64,000 nucleotides of DNA from Eleusine coracana subsp. coracana (GCA_032690845.1 CM064430.1:7178949-7242948); one strand, 5' to 3'. Counted from the stretch's first letter, positions 47,401 to 59,115 are shown. The notes: generated by a model not told the origin, from the sequence alone. Numbers and translations are program-made.

Positions 47401-48425
47401 ATCGATCCAGAGGTGATGTGAGCAGCACGGTGGTTGCACGGGTTTGAGGACCGCTGGAGAGTGCATGGGTTAAGCCTCGGGTACGAAGTACTGTATCGCG
47501 GGGAGGACGTGTACTCGGGATCGATGGCCCCGGATCGACTTTATAGCAATCTTGTGAATGGTGGCCATACGTGTTCTTAAATGATGCGTATGTCGTGTAT
47601 TTAGGTTTTTCCTGCAGGATATAAATCAATTCGAATTGCCGTCCCTCGAGGTTATGAGTACCTCTTGTTCGAGCAGCGGCAATGATATGTTAAGTAGTAA
47701 AGTTATGGTTAAGTTTCTGAAATTTACTTATGCTATGGGTACATGTTGCTATGGTGTATTGCTCTGTAGCTATATTCATGTCTTAGCAGCTAGCTAGACT
47801 CACCGTAACTATTTTCTACAATAAGCAAAGTAAAAATCTGGTTTAAGGAAATGGAAAGTGTAGCATAGAACTAATATGAGCTTTTTATGCAATTGTCAAA
47901 TAAACCCGGTCAGCCCCCCCCCCCCCCCCCCCCCCGGTATGCTAGGAGTCGGTTTTAGTAAACCTTTTGATGGGTAAGTCTTGCGGAGTATGTTAGATAC
48001 TCAGGCTTTGCGATGATGTTGTTTTCAGGTTTTCCTCAGGCCACATACTGTGATTGTTGTAACAAAGTTGTGTGGGAAGGCGAGGAGCCTCAGAACTGGA
48101 CCATCAAATGGGTCCCCAGTTCTCCTAACCATGATGAGTGAGCCATCGCCATAGGGCTGGCATGGTTCACGTAGGACTAAACGTCGTGTTTTGTCGTTTC
48201 ACCGCTTCCGCAAATTTTTGTAATATGTACTAAGGACATATGTATTGTATTGGACCCGAACCTAAATATATGTTTCCTCTGGACTTGTAATATTATGCAC
48301 TTAACTGATGTAATGTTGTAAATGATGAATGTTCATGTGTGAATGTTGTGTATGGTTACTTCGTTAACCATCTCCCGAGGCGATCCTGTACGACATACTC
48401 TACTTTTCAGAGTAGGGTTGTCTCA
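44497..48425. mobile_element. Solo LTR (3.93 kb), probably Ty3/Gypsy, nested in the Copia 5' LTR
   Basis: The insert starts TGTGACATCCC and ends GGGTTGTCTCA. It is flanked by a perfect 5-bp duplication CACGG (44492-44496 and 48426-48430). The intact 3' LTR of the host Copia, which reads CACGGAGCTTCGGG at this spot, serves as the empty site. There are no gag or pol domains. Length, the TGTGACATCCC start and a GC-rich centre (about 44,900-45,850) fit the long LTRs of grass Tekay/Del-type Gypsy elements. Open frames of up to 202 codons in the GC-rich centre have no recognisable domain. Confidence 0.85.
47914..47935. repeat. Poly(C) tract, 22 bases
   Basis: An uninterrupted C run lies inside the nested solo LTR. 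Confidence 0.95.
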
Positions 48426-48837
48426 CACGGAGCTTTGGGAGAGCAAGCCTTCGAAACCTCTCCCGTAAGGCGACACCTTGTTTTTGGGGCGCGTTTGACG
48501 GCGCGACTGCTCAACCTCGTTGACTCCTTCCCAGTGCGTTCTCAATCCACGACTCGACTTGTTCCCGGCACCGTTTGAGGGACTGCACGGCAACGACGTT
48601 TTACCTATACCAACTAAGATCGACTACTTTAAGCAACATACCATAACGACTGGTACGAATGGAGCCGCCGATGCCTCCGGCACTGGTCTCTCCGTAGGGT
48701 ACATTCTTATTCTTCTTGTGCTTACTAATCTGATTACGATCGTAACTAGTAGTTGCAAATTTGTGAAATTTATCATCACCTATATGCTGCTAATAACATG
48801 GATTAAATTCAACCTCAAAATACTTAATTTGTTAACA

Positions 48838-49660
48838 ATCCAAAAACCTTATAGATATTTTTCTGTTAGAGGATTTGCTGCTGCATTAAAACCCGATAGT
48901 TTTGATAGTACGTTTTATAAGAGATGGTGTGCACGAATGATACTGTGGTTGACAACGATCAATTGCTATCACGCCGTACAAGGAAAGTTCGAACAATTCA
49001 CTCATGAAGAGGAGAAAGCGTTCGAGGCTGCCTACAACCTGTTTCGAGGCGGTGTAATTAGCGCTCTCGCTGATAAGTATGTTAATTCCTACATCATATG
49101 TAAAACTGTCAAAGAGTTGTGGGATGTATTGGATGCTAAGTTCGGTGTTCTCATACTAGGAGTGAGCTGTACGTCATGGAGTAAATGTTTGACTACAAGA
49201 GGGTTGAGAATTGTTCTGTAGTGAACAAGCTCATGAAGTATAGGCACTAGTAAAAGAACTCGAACAATTCTCTTGTGTGTTGCCTAACAAGTTTGTGGCT
49301 GGAGGTATTATCTTCAAATTACCACCCTCTTGAAAAGATTTTGCTACTTCTCTAAAATACAAGAGACAAGAGTTCAGCGTGGCTAACCTTATTAGCACTC
49401 TTGATGTTGAGGAGAGGGCGAGAGCAAAAGACATATGCGGAAACGACGTTGATCTTCTACCGCCAATATGACGCCGAAGAAAAATAATTCCAATGCATCT
49501 CACAATAAAAAGAAGAAGCAGAAAAAGAAAGAGAAGCCAAAGCAGACTACCATATTTAAGAAGAAAAAGGAAAAAGAAAACGAGGGCTGTTTTGTTTGCG
49601 GCAACAGTGAGCACTGGGCAAGTGCATACCCAGACCACAAATTTATCTTGCCAAAGAAAT
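48838..49660 (+). pseudogene. Copia gag remnant
   Basis: The gag-like region begins just after the 5' LTR and includes the conserved KTVKELWDVLDAKF block near 49,100. A frameshift near 49,150 ends the first frame at 49,221. Homologous sequence continues in other frames through a lysine-rich tract (from 49,468). The nucleocapsid zinc knuckle near 49,590-49,635 reads CFVCGNSEHWASAY, so the final Cys of the CCHC is replaced by Tyr. There is no intact start-to-stop frame. Confidence 0.8.
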
Positions 49661-51310
49661 CAACAAACATGATAATTAGTGAGACTACAGGAACATCAGG
49701 GTACGATAATTTGTTACCTACTATTTTTTCAATTGGTCATTCGCCTGAATGGTGGATGAACACTGGGGCTAATGTTCATGTGTGTGCTGATATTTCTTTA
49801 TTCTCTTCTTATCAGGCCGGCATGACTGGAGTTTTGTTGATAGAAAATGGGTCACATGCGCGCATTTTTGGTGTTGGTACGGTCGTTCTGAATCTTACTT
49901 CGGGAAAGATCATGCTTTTGAAGAACGTCCAGCATGTCCACCCTATCAAGAAAAATCTAGTGAATGGCTCTCTACTATGTAGAGATGGCTTTAAGATTGT
50001 TCTTGAGTCAAATAAATGTGTATTTTCTAAGTATGGGATATTTATTGAAAAAGACTATGATTACGGAGGCTTGTTCCGCTTCTCTTTGAATAACAATATT
50101 TGTAATAATATTATAAACAATGTCTTAATTTCAGATGAGTCGAATATTTGGCATTCATGACTTTATCATGTTAATTTTAGTTGTATGACGCGGTTAGCAA
50201 ATTTGAATTTAATTCCTAAATTTAATTTAGTCAAAGGTTCCAAATATCATATGTGCGTACAATCTAAGCAATCTCGTAAGTCTCATAAGGCTGCGGAGGC
50301 GATGAACTTAGAGACATTAGAACTTGTTTATACCGATTTATGCGCAATGAATGGCGAGTTGACTAAAGGTGGCAAAAAGATACTTCATGGCTCTTATAGA
50401 TGATTGTTCCCGTTTTTGCTATATTTATTTGTTAAAAATAAAAGATGAAGCGTTACATTACTTTAAGATCTATAAAGCTGAAGTAGAAAACCAACTTGAG
50501 AAGAAAATAAAATGATTAAGATCTGATCACGATGGAGAATATCTTTTCAATCAATTTTCTGACTTCTACGCTGATGCACGGAATTATTCATGAGAGTACA
50601 CCGCCCTACTCACCTGAATCCAATGGGATCATCGAACGAAAAAACCGCACTCTAACTGATTTGGTTGACGCCATGTTAGAGACCGCGGGACTTTCTAAGG
50701 AATGGTGGGGTGAGGCAATATTAACAGCATGTCATATCCTGAATAGAGTGCCCATAAAGAATAAAGAAATTTCACCATTTGAGGATGGTTCAAAAGGAAA
50801 GTAAATCTCTCATACTTGCGCACTTGGGGTTGTTTGGCTATGGTGAATGTGCCAATCAACAAGAAGCGTAAACTTGGACCTAAAATAGTTGATTGTATTT
50901 TCCTAGGTTATGCTTTCAACGACGTGGGTTATAGGTTCTTAGTTATTAAATCTGGAGTATCTGACATGGTGGTTGGTACGATTTTTGAATCTAGAGACGC
51001 TACATTGTTTGAGAGCAATTTTTCTATGAAGATTGAATATAGCATTTCTGGTCATGATTCTAGAATTCCCCATGAAAATTTTATACCGGTTATACACAAT
51101 GAGGAACCCCTTGTGGAAAATCCTAAGAAGGATGACAATGCAGTCACTAGAAAGAGTAAGAGGCAGAGGATTGCAAAATCCTTTGGTGATGACTTTATTA
51201 TGTACCTTATGAATGACAGACCCGGTATCATTGAAGAGGCATATTCCTCTCCTGATGCTGACCTGTGGAAGGAAGCAGTAAGGAGAGATGGATTCAATTA
51301 TGTCCTATAG
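49661..51310 (+). pseudogene. Copia protease and integrase remnant
   Basis: The aspartic protease site near 49,750 reads WWMNTGANVH: the catalytic Asp of the usual D-T/S-G triad is Asn (codon AAC at 49759-49761). The integrase zinc region follows with an in-frame stop at 50,158 and a lost zinc Cys (KYHMC). The integrase core is broken by further shifts and stops at about 50,390-50,580. The later part, with PPYSPESNGIIERKNRT and the WGEAILTACHILNRVP block (about 50,600-50,760), is clear. A C-terminal integrase frame runs 50,816-51,310. Confidence 0.85.
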
Positions 51311-52752
51311 TACTTGGGAAGTCATTGAGCGTCCTTATGGTTGCAAACCTATAGGATGCAAATGGGTGTTTAAGAAGAAGCTGAGGCCTGATGGTACTAT
51401 CGAGCGGTACAAGGCAATGTTTATGGTAAAGGGATATTCACAAACGAAAGGTGAAGATTATTTTGACACCTATTCACCTGTTGCTCGTTTGATCATAATT
51501 CGAGTATTACTTTCCCTGGCAGCCTCACATGGTCTTCTCGTCCACCAGATGGATGTTAAGACAGCTTTCCTATATGGAGAGTTAGAGGAGGAGATCTATA
51601 TGGATCAGCCTGATGGGTTCGTAATTGATGGTCAAAAAGGACTCGTATGTAAATTGCTGAAATCCCTATACGGTATAAAACAAGCACCTAAGCAATGGCA
51701 CAAGAAGTTTGAAAGAACTTTGATATCGATCGGCTTTGCTGTGAATGAAGCTGACAAATGTATATATTATCTGTATGGTGGGGGCGAGGGAGTTATCTTG
51801 TGTTTGTATGTTGATGATATTTTAATCTTTGGGACCAATCTTAATGTGATTAAGGAGGTAAAAGATTTTCTGTCTAATAATTTTGAGATGAAGGATTTGG
51901 TAGAAGTTGATGTTATACTTAACATCAAGCTAATTAGAGAAGGTAATGGTAGGGTCACACTGGTGCAGTCCCACTATGTGGAGAAGGTCTTGAGTCGTTT
52001 CGGGTTTAGCAATTGTCAATCTGCTCCAACATCTTATGACCCTTGTGTGCTATTAAGGAAAAATCGGAGAATAACAAGGGATCAATTAAGATACTCCCGA
52101 ATCATAGGTTCACTCATGTACTTAGCTAACGCTACAAGGCCTGACATCTCTTTTGCTGTGAGTAAATTGAGTCGGTTTGTATCAAACCCGGGAGATGATC
52201 ATTGGCGTGCTCTTGAGAGAGTAATGCGTTTCCTAAAGAGTACAATGAGCTATGGCATTCACTATAACGGGTATCCAAGGGTACTAGAAGGTTATTGTAA
52301 TGCCAACTGGATATTTGATGCTGATAAGATGTATGTCATGAGTGGTTTTATCTTTCTACTCGGAGGTGGTGCTGTTTCCTGGAAGTCTTGCAAGCAGACC
52401 ATCTTAACGAGGTCAACTAGAACTAACAGCATTAGACACCGCCACAATTGAGGCTGAGTGGCTTCGTGATTTCCTTATGGACTTACCGGTGGTTGAAAAA
52501 TCTATACCAGCTATTTTCATGAACTGTGACAATCAGACTGTGATAGTCAAGGTGAATAGTTCTAAGGACAACATGAAGTCATCTAGGAATGTTAAAAGGC
52601 GGCTGAAATCTGTCAGGAAAATGAGAAACTCTGGAGTAATAGCATTGAACTATGTCCATATGTCTAAAAATCTATCAGATCAATTCACAAAGGGAATGTC
52701 ACGTAATGTGATAGATAGTGCATCAAGTGAGATGGGCATGATATCCACCTGA
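51288..52752 (+). pseudogene. Copia reverse transcriptase and RNase H remnant
   Basis: The frame 51288-52451 covers most of the reverse transcriptase: KWVFKKKLRPDGT, HQMDVKTAFLYGELEEEIYM, the intact catalytic LYVDD (about 51,804-51,818) and LMYLANATRPDI. In RNase H the usual acidic position reads YCNANW (Asp to Asn). A frameshift near 52,420 moves the remaining RNase H into the frame 52,477-52,752, with DQFTKGMSR near its end. Not functional. Confidence 0.9.
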
Positions 52753-53295
52753 TAAACTGTTTTAGTGTTAATTTGTTCCATGTAATCGGAGATCCCGTGA
52801 AGTGGAATGGCGAAACAAGTTGAAAGTAGTTTGAGAGGAAAGATCCTTTATTGGTCTATCTCAGATATACTTCTTTCTATGTTGTATTGTAGGCTGACTT
52901 TCCTTTAGTTCAATGTGTTCTAATAGCTTATGAGAAACAGAGATATCAATCTACAGGATATCCCCTGAGGAATGTACCTATATGAGTCCGACTGCTAGTC
53001 ACAGTCCATGAGATAGTGGGAATCTCTAGATGCTCATGAAAGGGCCATGAGTATGACTTATACGCTCCAACCAGAGGGGATGCTCTTGACAATCTAGTAT
53101 TAGTAAAGAGTTTTGGTGAAACTTTTTTGCACAAAATTGTCAATTTAAGGCTTAGTCCATTGTTCAATTGTGAAAAGGCATAGCTTCTACTCTAGATGAA
53201 TGTTCAACTTAACAGTCTCCATCAAAACACTGGTATATCAAACGACGGAAAGGAATGCGAGAACATTTCTTATGAACTTTAGACTTGGTGAGGAT
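52753..53295 (+). other. 3' untranslated region of the Copia element
   Basis: Non-coding DNA between the RNase H stop and the 3' LTR. The last bases before the LTR (GACTTGGTGAGGAT) are a weak polypurine tract. Confidence 0.6.
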
Positions 53296-54301
53296 TGTTA
53301 GATATAATATAAGCTGGCTCATATTTTATTTAATAATAATAAAATCTAGACTCATATTAAATGTTATGGTTTAATCCCACATGGAGTATTTACTGCGTGT
53401 TGACTCGACTTAATAGGTGGACTATTATTACATCTATTAGAGAAGTTGAGAGGGGCTAGGGGCGAGCCACACGCGCCCGCGCGCCACTGCCGCCGTCGTG
53501 CCGTGCTGTGCCGTGCCGAGGCGAGGCGTGGCGTGCGTGCAAGCGAGCGAGCGTGCCGTGACGTGACGTGACATGCGAGCCGAGCCGAGATGTGCCGCCT
53601 GCCTGCCTGCCGCGCGCGCATTTGGAAGTTTTGTAGCGTAGAAACGGAAATGCAAGATTCGAGGAAACCGAAATCCAGCTTTGATTGCTGCATGTCGGTT
53701 TCCCATTTCATCGCTTGCAGTTTTCTATTTCCTTGTCTGTAGTTTCCAAAACGCTGAGGCTATATATTTGTGCATCCTGGCACTGCTCAAAACACACCGT
53801 ACACATTTCCATCCTCTGTCGAGTTACCTTCCGAGTTTTCCCCGTCCTGGCGATCCGCGCGCACGGAGCTTCGGGAGAGCAGGTCTCCGAAACCTCTCCT
53901 GCAAGGCAACACCTGTTCGGGCGACTGCTCAACCTCGTCGACTTCTTCCCGGTGTGTCCCCAATCCATGACTCGACTTCTTCCCGGCACCGTTCGAGGGA
54001 CTACACGGCAACAACGTTTTATCTGTATCAACTAAGATCGACTACTTTAAATAACATACCATGACGGCTGATACGAATGGAGCCACCGGTGCCTCTGGCA
54101 CTGGTCCCTCCGCGGGGTATATGGAGCCGCCGGTGTCTCCGACACTGGTCCCTCCGTGTGGTATATCTTTATTTTTTTTTTGTGCTTACTAGTCTGATTA
54201 CGATCATAACTAATAATTATAAATTTGTGAAATTGATCATCACCTATATGCTGCTAATAATATAAATTAAATTTAACATAAAAATACCTAATTTGTTAAC
54301 A
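53296..54301 (+). repeat. 3' LTR of the Copia element
   Basis: TGTTAG...TTAACA, 1,006 bp, uninterrupted. It is about 100 bp longer than the 5' LTR without its insert. The excess comes from an expanded CGTGCCG-rich stretch near 53,490-53,600 and a 44-bp tandem duplication at 54077-54164. Confidence 0.93.
54077..54164. repeat. 44-bp tandem duplication inside the 3' LTR
   Basis: Two head-to-tail units, 54077-54120 and 54121-54164, both begin ATGGAGCC. The 5' LTR has only one unit, so the duplication arose after insertion or in a recombinant. Confidence 0.85.
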
Positions 54302-54306
54302 AACCG

Positions 54307-56189
54307 GCACCACACTACGTGCACCGGAGGGTGTTCGGTCGTTCTTCACTACCGTGCCTCGTGCCAGCCAGTCGTTGAAAGTTTGTACTAGTATTCTTTG
54401 CAATTTTAAATTATTATTCAAAATCTATCTTATAATTTTATATATTTATTAAATTAATATTTTGAATAACATAAATAGTTAGATGTAACTAAAGAGATTA
54501 ATTAACCGTGTCAACAATTTATAAATAGAGAAAGTGAAAAAGAGAGCAACCACTCCTCCCGTCCTCTCTGCCTAAAAGATTGAGCAGCAATGGTAAAAGA
54601 ACACGCGCTGAAACTGAAAGATTGAGCAACCAGGGGGCAGGCAACGCCACTGGCCTGCCTTCACCCGACTCCCCAGCCGGCACCGGCTACGGCACGCGGC
54701 GACGAGAAACACATGAACAAGACACGCGCTACGTACGTAGGTGACTCGGGTGGAGAGCATCGCACACTTGCTTGTCGCTTCATATGTGCCGCGCTTCTCG
54801 CTTTGGCGATGCAATCGTCTCGATGACAGGATCGCAGGCAGAAGCCTTTGTTGCTGCTCTTGAGGTCATATATATGCTTTCGATTCGACGCATCATAGTG
54901 CATCACGGACGAACAAGGACCCGGGTAGGTGTAGGCTAAACCAAAACAGCAAGGCGGGAATCGTGGCAAGCGATACGAATTTTGTCCGCTGCCGCCGCCA
55001 TTCTATAGCCCACCGCCGCCAAAAATCGACTAAACCGTCTCTCTCTATATATAAGTTGTGCAGCATTTGCGTGCACCGCGCCGGGTGTGGGGTCGGATTT
55101 GGGTCGTCTACAGTAGTAATAAAGTGGTACTAGTGAGCCGAGACGCGGTTCGCCACCGACCCATGCCGCTGCCGTGCATGACTGACGACTCCGCCGAAAA
55201 GATGCAGCATCCTCCCGATGAAAAGGACGGCGCTGTAAAAGACGAACCGGACCGACCCCACGCAGCAACGGTAAAAACACGCACGTGACGCCACGGTCAA
55301 GCCTACTACTAGTACCGTGCTCAATGAACCCGCGTGCAGTGGGTGACTCTCTCTCTCTCTCTCTCCGCCGTCCAACTTTTCCCAGTCGTAGAAATACGGA
55401 ACCCAAAAATTTTAAAGCGGTACGGACCGAGGGCACTGCCTATTTGCTTCCATTTGTCGCTGGACCATCCACATCCACGCGCAGAGGGCACGCATTGACC
55501 CTTCTATGGGAAGAGCGGTGAACGGTTCAGTTTTGCACCGACCCGTAACGCTGCCTGCCCTGCCTACTCTTTCCAGCCGTAGAACGTGGGCACGAGTTCT
55601 GACGGAGGCCAAAAGAAAAAAAATATCAAAAACTTCCGCGATAATTGAAAAAAACTTTCGCTTTGTGGAAACGGGGACGGCTCGTGTTCCTTCCGCGATA
55701 TTTGGGTGGATGGTCATGGAAGGGCCGCCCGGCGCACTTTCGCCGCTGGAAATCGCAACACGGGTGGTTTGGACGCTGCCTGACGACATGCAGCCTTTGC
55801 CGTCTCTTTCGTTCTTGACCCAAGCAAAGTTGCAAACCTAGGATCCCCATCAGATTGCGTATTTGATTCGGTGGGGCCACCAAATCCACCACCACCGCTC
55901 GCCCAACCTCATGAAAATCGTTGGATTCGACGCGAATGAATTCCGTGTTCATCCTTCTCCCTCCCTCCGCTTTAAACAGTAAACACGCGGTCCGCACGCA
56001 AAGCGTTCCTGCCCCTCTGGAATCCTATGCGGCGGCGCTCGTTCGTATGGAAACGAAACAATTCAACGTAACAAGCAGACCAAAATACAAGCACTAAAAT
56101 CTTTAAGGAATCTCTCTCATCATGAATGAATCTGAAACTTGCTTGCAAGTTCATAACCAAATTCATCAGGAACCAATCTCCCGGGGGGT
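54307..56189. other. Intergenic between the Copia element and the 71-aa gene
   Basis: No supported gene. A TATATATA sequence at about 55,044-55,052 precedes a 76-codon + strand frame (55058-55288) without a recognisable domain. GC-rich stretches give overlapping frames on both strands (the longest 166 codons on the minus strand, 54936-55436). A CT-rich run lies at about 55,347-55,365. Confidence 0.45.
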
Positions 56190-56351
56190 CGGCCTACAAC
56201 AAACTACTATGCTGAAGACCCAAACAAACAGATGGAAAAAAGGAAAGAAAAAAAGATAGCATCCACGCAACTCCATCTCCTCCTCCTCTTGGACATGATT
56301 CAACAAACCATCAATCCCCTACCAACGTCTTCTAGGAGCCACAGGGGCGGC

Positions 56352-56567
56352 CTAGACGACGGAGTAGAGGATGATCTCCTCGGCACCGAACCCCTGCCCC
56401 CGCTGCTGCTTCATCACGGCCGCCGCCGCCTCGCCCTTGCGGTCGCCGCCGGCGGTGGGCGCGCCGGCGGGCGGGTGGTAGTACAGCCGCGCCGTCTGCG
56501 GGCAGTGGGAGTGGAACCGCGCCGCGATGCGCACGCCCATGTCCAGCAGCTCCACGTACTTGCCCAT
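56352..56567 (-). CDS. Conserved plant protein of unknown function, 71 aa
   Basis: The N-terminus MGKYVELLDMGVRIAARF, continuing HSHCPQTARLYYHPP, is one I recognise from small uncharacterised proteins widespread in flowering plants. The middle is low in conservation, Gly/Ala/Gln-rich, and the end FGAEEIILYSVV is also typical. There is no signal peptide, membrane segment or enzyme motif; a His/Cys pair (HSHC) stands in the conserved block. The start is the ATG at 56567, after an acceptor (TTTGCAG) whose AG lies just upstream at about 56,597. The 5' UTR therefore probably contains an intron, and the 11 in-frame codons before this ATG are likely 5' UTR. A TATA box at 56851-56858 supports the minus strand. 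Function unknown. Confidence 0.85.
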   Translation of the reverse strand: MGKYVELLDMGVRIAARFHSHCPQTARLYYHPPAGAPTAGGDRKGEAAAAVMKQQRGQGFGAEEIILYSVV

Positions 56568-56850
56568 CTTCTCCTCTTCTTCCTCTTCCCTTCCCTGCAA
56601 ATAATCACAGTCTTGTTCTTCACCGGCGGACGAACGAACAGAACCGGATGCGAGCGCAATAGGGCTAATCGATTCGAGCCAGGCTGACGGATGGGTGGAA
56701 GGATTGGATGGAGGAGAGCGAATGCTACTGCCTGGTGGCGGAGACTTTTTCGTGGAATGAGGTGTCCCAGGAATGAGGCGCGGCCATGGGACAGCGGAGG
56801 CGAGGTGAGCTCAATCCTGGGGGACGACGAGGAGGGATGGCCGGGGCTGC

Positions 56851-56858
56851 ATTTATAC
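56851..56858 (-). promoter_or_regulatory. TATA box of the 71-aa gene
   Basis: GTATAAAT on the minus strand lies in GC-rich surroundings, about 285 bases upstream of the ATG. A 5' UTR intron accounts for much of this distance. Confidence 0.6.
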
Positions 56859-56869
56859 TGCGGCCCCTG

Positions 56870-58907
56870 GGGGATGGAGAAGGAGGGGGAGGTAGGACTA
56901 GGGGAGGAAGGTGGTGGTGAGGGACGACGTCATTAACGAATTAATTGATTTGTTGAGCTGGAGGTTTGATTTCTTCCCCGTAGCGCTAGCGTAGCGTTGG
57001 GTTTGGGCTGGCGGCAGTTGAGTTTCTCCGCGTGCGTGGTCCAGCGTCCAGGTGGGAAGGTCCCCCTCTTAAAAAAGGAGATTAGTGATTTTAGCGTGTT
57101 CCAGGCATTCCCTTCCATTTATTTGGTGCAGAAAATTATTCTTGTTTCTTATTTTCTTTAATTAGTACAGTAGTATTGAAGGAGGGAGGAAATCTTTTTA
57201 TGCTCGTGTATCTTGTTTTTTTTTCGTAAACAAAGAAAATGGCTTAATGATGTCCCTAAGTGTCACCGGTGAGCAGGGACGTCATTAAGCCATTTCCTTC
57301 CTCAGTCGTACTAAAAACTAAGTGTCACCTTCTTCAGTATCTCTTGCGATCATGACTTATGACGCGGTGAGCAGGCAACGAAATCTCCCGTACATCAAGG
57401 TACATCACTACATAGACTCTTTCTCATGTTCGTGCGATGCTGAATTGTCAATATTCTTAATCAAAATAATACTAACAGGTCAATGTTTGAACCAAGGTTG
57501 TCACCAAACTATACTGGTGGTGATGCCTACTATTACTACGAGTACTATTCACTCTATTTTTCTGTAGTCAAAATTGGTCGCTCGTCATTATTGTCAGGGA
57601 TTGTTTTCTTTTATTCGAGGAGAGGAAATCTTTTTTACATTCATGTATACATATGTTGTTTTTTTCTACTAAAGAAATTGGTAGTGCTCCACTACTGCAT
57701 AGCACTAGCTTTTTTGAAGCTTCATGCTCCTTCGCGTTTCCTTCTAAGCCTCTCTTTTCTTTACTTTTGATTTCCTACACTTGACTGTGTGACCTTCTTT
57801 GTCATCTCTTTCCACAAAATGTCCCCTTCTTTGTCATGAAGACTTTTCCCGCTTCATGGGACACTGAATAGTCAATGCTTTCAGTCAAAAAACAAATAGT
57901 CAGTGCTGTGGATGAAAAGTAAACCAAGCATGGTTGTGAGTAAACAGTACTAGTAATGCCCAATACTATTCACTCTATCTTTCTGAAGACAAAATCGCTC
58001 GGGCACACACGTCCACCACAACATCTCTTCTCCCACCGCATTAAGGAATAAGGAACCATACTTAATAGACTTTTCCCTGCTGGTGAATTGTCAATGTTTG
58101 GATTAAAAAAAAAATGAAGTGCCTGATTCACGCTGTGTCTTTTCTAGATGGACACAATCTCCAGCAGCAAAATTTCTTGCCTCGACCACATATATTTACA
58201 CAGTCACCCACCACGTATTCTGTCAAGTGTCATCTTGCAGGGAATATATCATGTCCCTATCTTTCATTCTTTTAGATACCGGCATGAATCTTTATACTGC
58301 CGCCGGTTGAGTGCATGATGTGAGGAGGAATCAACAAACGGGAGGCTCTCCCAGCTTCCCGTGGCACGCAACGTACCTAATAAAAATCTACTGGTAGTAA
58401 AATCCTTGTCGAAAATAGAGGCCGCACGAACTGGTGCCGTGCTTGCTTGGATTGGACGGGTTTTCCATTCACGGCACCGAAATGTGTTTTGCCTGTCCAG
58501 CTACAGCCTCGCTCGGATCACGCCTCCCTCTTTCGTCGTCGCTTCTGCTTTTTTTCGGTCCTCGCGTTTCAGACGACGCGTAGCCGCGTCGGTCCACCGA
58601 ACCAACGACGACGACCTAACAGCATCCGGGATCCCGTTCACACCCGGACGTTCCACGCGGCTGCTGCTCCTGCGCTCAACGGCAGCTTGGTTTCAGAGCG
58701 CTGCTGACATTATCCTGCCTCCTGTCCTTCGTCTATAGATTAAGAGAAGGGGAGGAAAAAACAAAGCGCAAACGGCCATTAGAGTTTCGGACCTCTCTGA
58801 CCATGTCCAAAGTCTAGTCCTCTAACACCCCCCTCTTCTTGATTGAGATTTGTTGGGAGCGAGTGGCGCTAATCATGTCCTTGCACATCCGGCGTACCAA
58901 CCGGGGA
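56870..58907. other. Intergenic between the 71-aa gene and the second Copia element
   Basis: Mostly AT-rich DNA with one strong hairpin (57233-57299). A GC-richer block at about 58,430-58,740 has a 125-codon + strand frame without any recognisable domain. No gene is called. Confidence 0.45.
57233..57299. repeat. Inverted repeat (hairpin), stem about 17-24 bp
   Basis: GGCTTAATGATGTCCCT (57241-57257) pairs with AGGGACGTCATTAAGCC (57275-57291) with one G:T-type mismatch, around a 17-base spacer. Pairing extends outward with one more mismatch. The spacer contains CACCGGTG, itself palindromic. It could be a tiny MITE remnant or a transcribed hairpin; no precursor evidence exists. Confidence 0.8.
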
Positions 58908-58912
58908 GGAGG

Positions 58913-59090
58913 TGTAAACAGATTGAATAGAGGGAGATGATCAATGTATTGCATATAGCGTGATACATATAGGAGGGAGTCGCCTTGGGCGACAAGCCTC
59001 GTACAGATAATGCACCAACGTGCATGAGCATAAAGCCGGAAATAATAAAAGACTAATATGGGTTAAGCCCATTAATTATTCTGTCTAACA
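58913..59090 (-). repeat. 3' LTR (178 bp) of the minus-strand Copia element
   Basis: On the minus strand it begins TGTTAGACAG and ends CTGTTTACA. The G-rich tract just before it on that strand (TACGGGGGCG, 59091-59100) is a good polypurine tract. Confidence 0.9.
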
Positions 59091-59115
59091 CGCCCCCGTA
59101 GTGTGGATGTCGTAA

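Larger units (their letters stand above)
44007..48837 (+). repeat. 5' LTR of the Copia element, split by an insertion
   Basis: The two parts, 44007-44496 and 48431-48837 (about 900 bp together), align in order with the uninterrupted 3' LTR at 53296-54301. The split lies at GCGCACGG | AGCTTTGGG. Confidence 0.92.
44007..54301 (+). mobile_element. Degenerate Ty1/Copia LTR retrotransposon containing a nested solo LTR
   Basis: Both LTRs begin TGTTAGATATAATAT and end TTTGTTAACA. The whole element is flanked by the 5-bp duplication AACCG (44002-44006 and 54302-54306). Gag, protease, integrase, reverse transcriptase and RNase H remnants lie in Copia order between 48,838 and 52,752. Frame breaks, stops and lost catalytic residues show it is dead. 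Its 5' LTR is split by a later 3.93-kb insertion. No standard methionine-tRNA primer site follows the 5' LTR. The two LTRs differ visibly, so the insertion is not recent. Confidence 0.93.

Noticed and set aside
58361..58738. 125-codon + strand frame
   Set aside because: No signal peptide, domain or promoter recognised; a second frame overlaps it.
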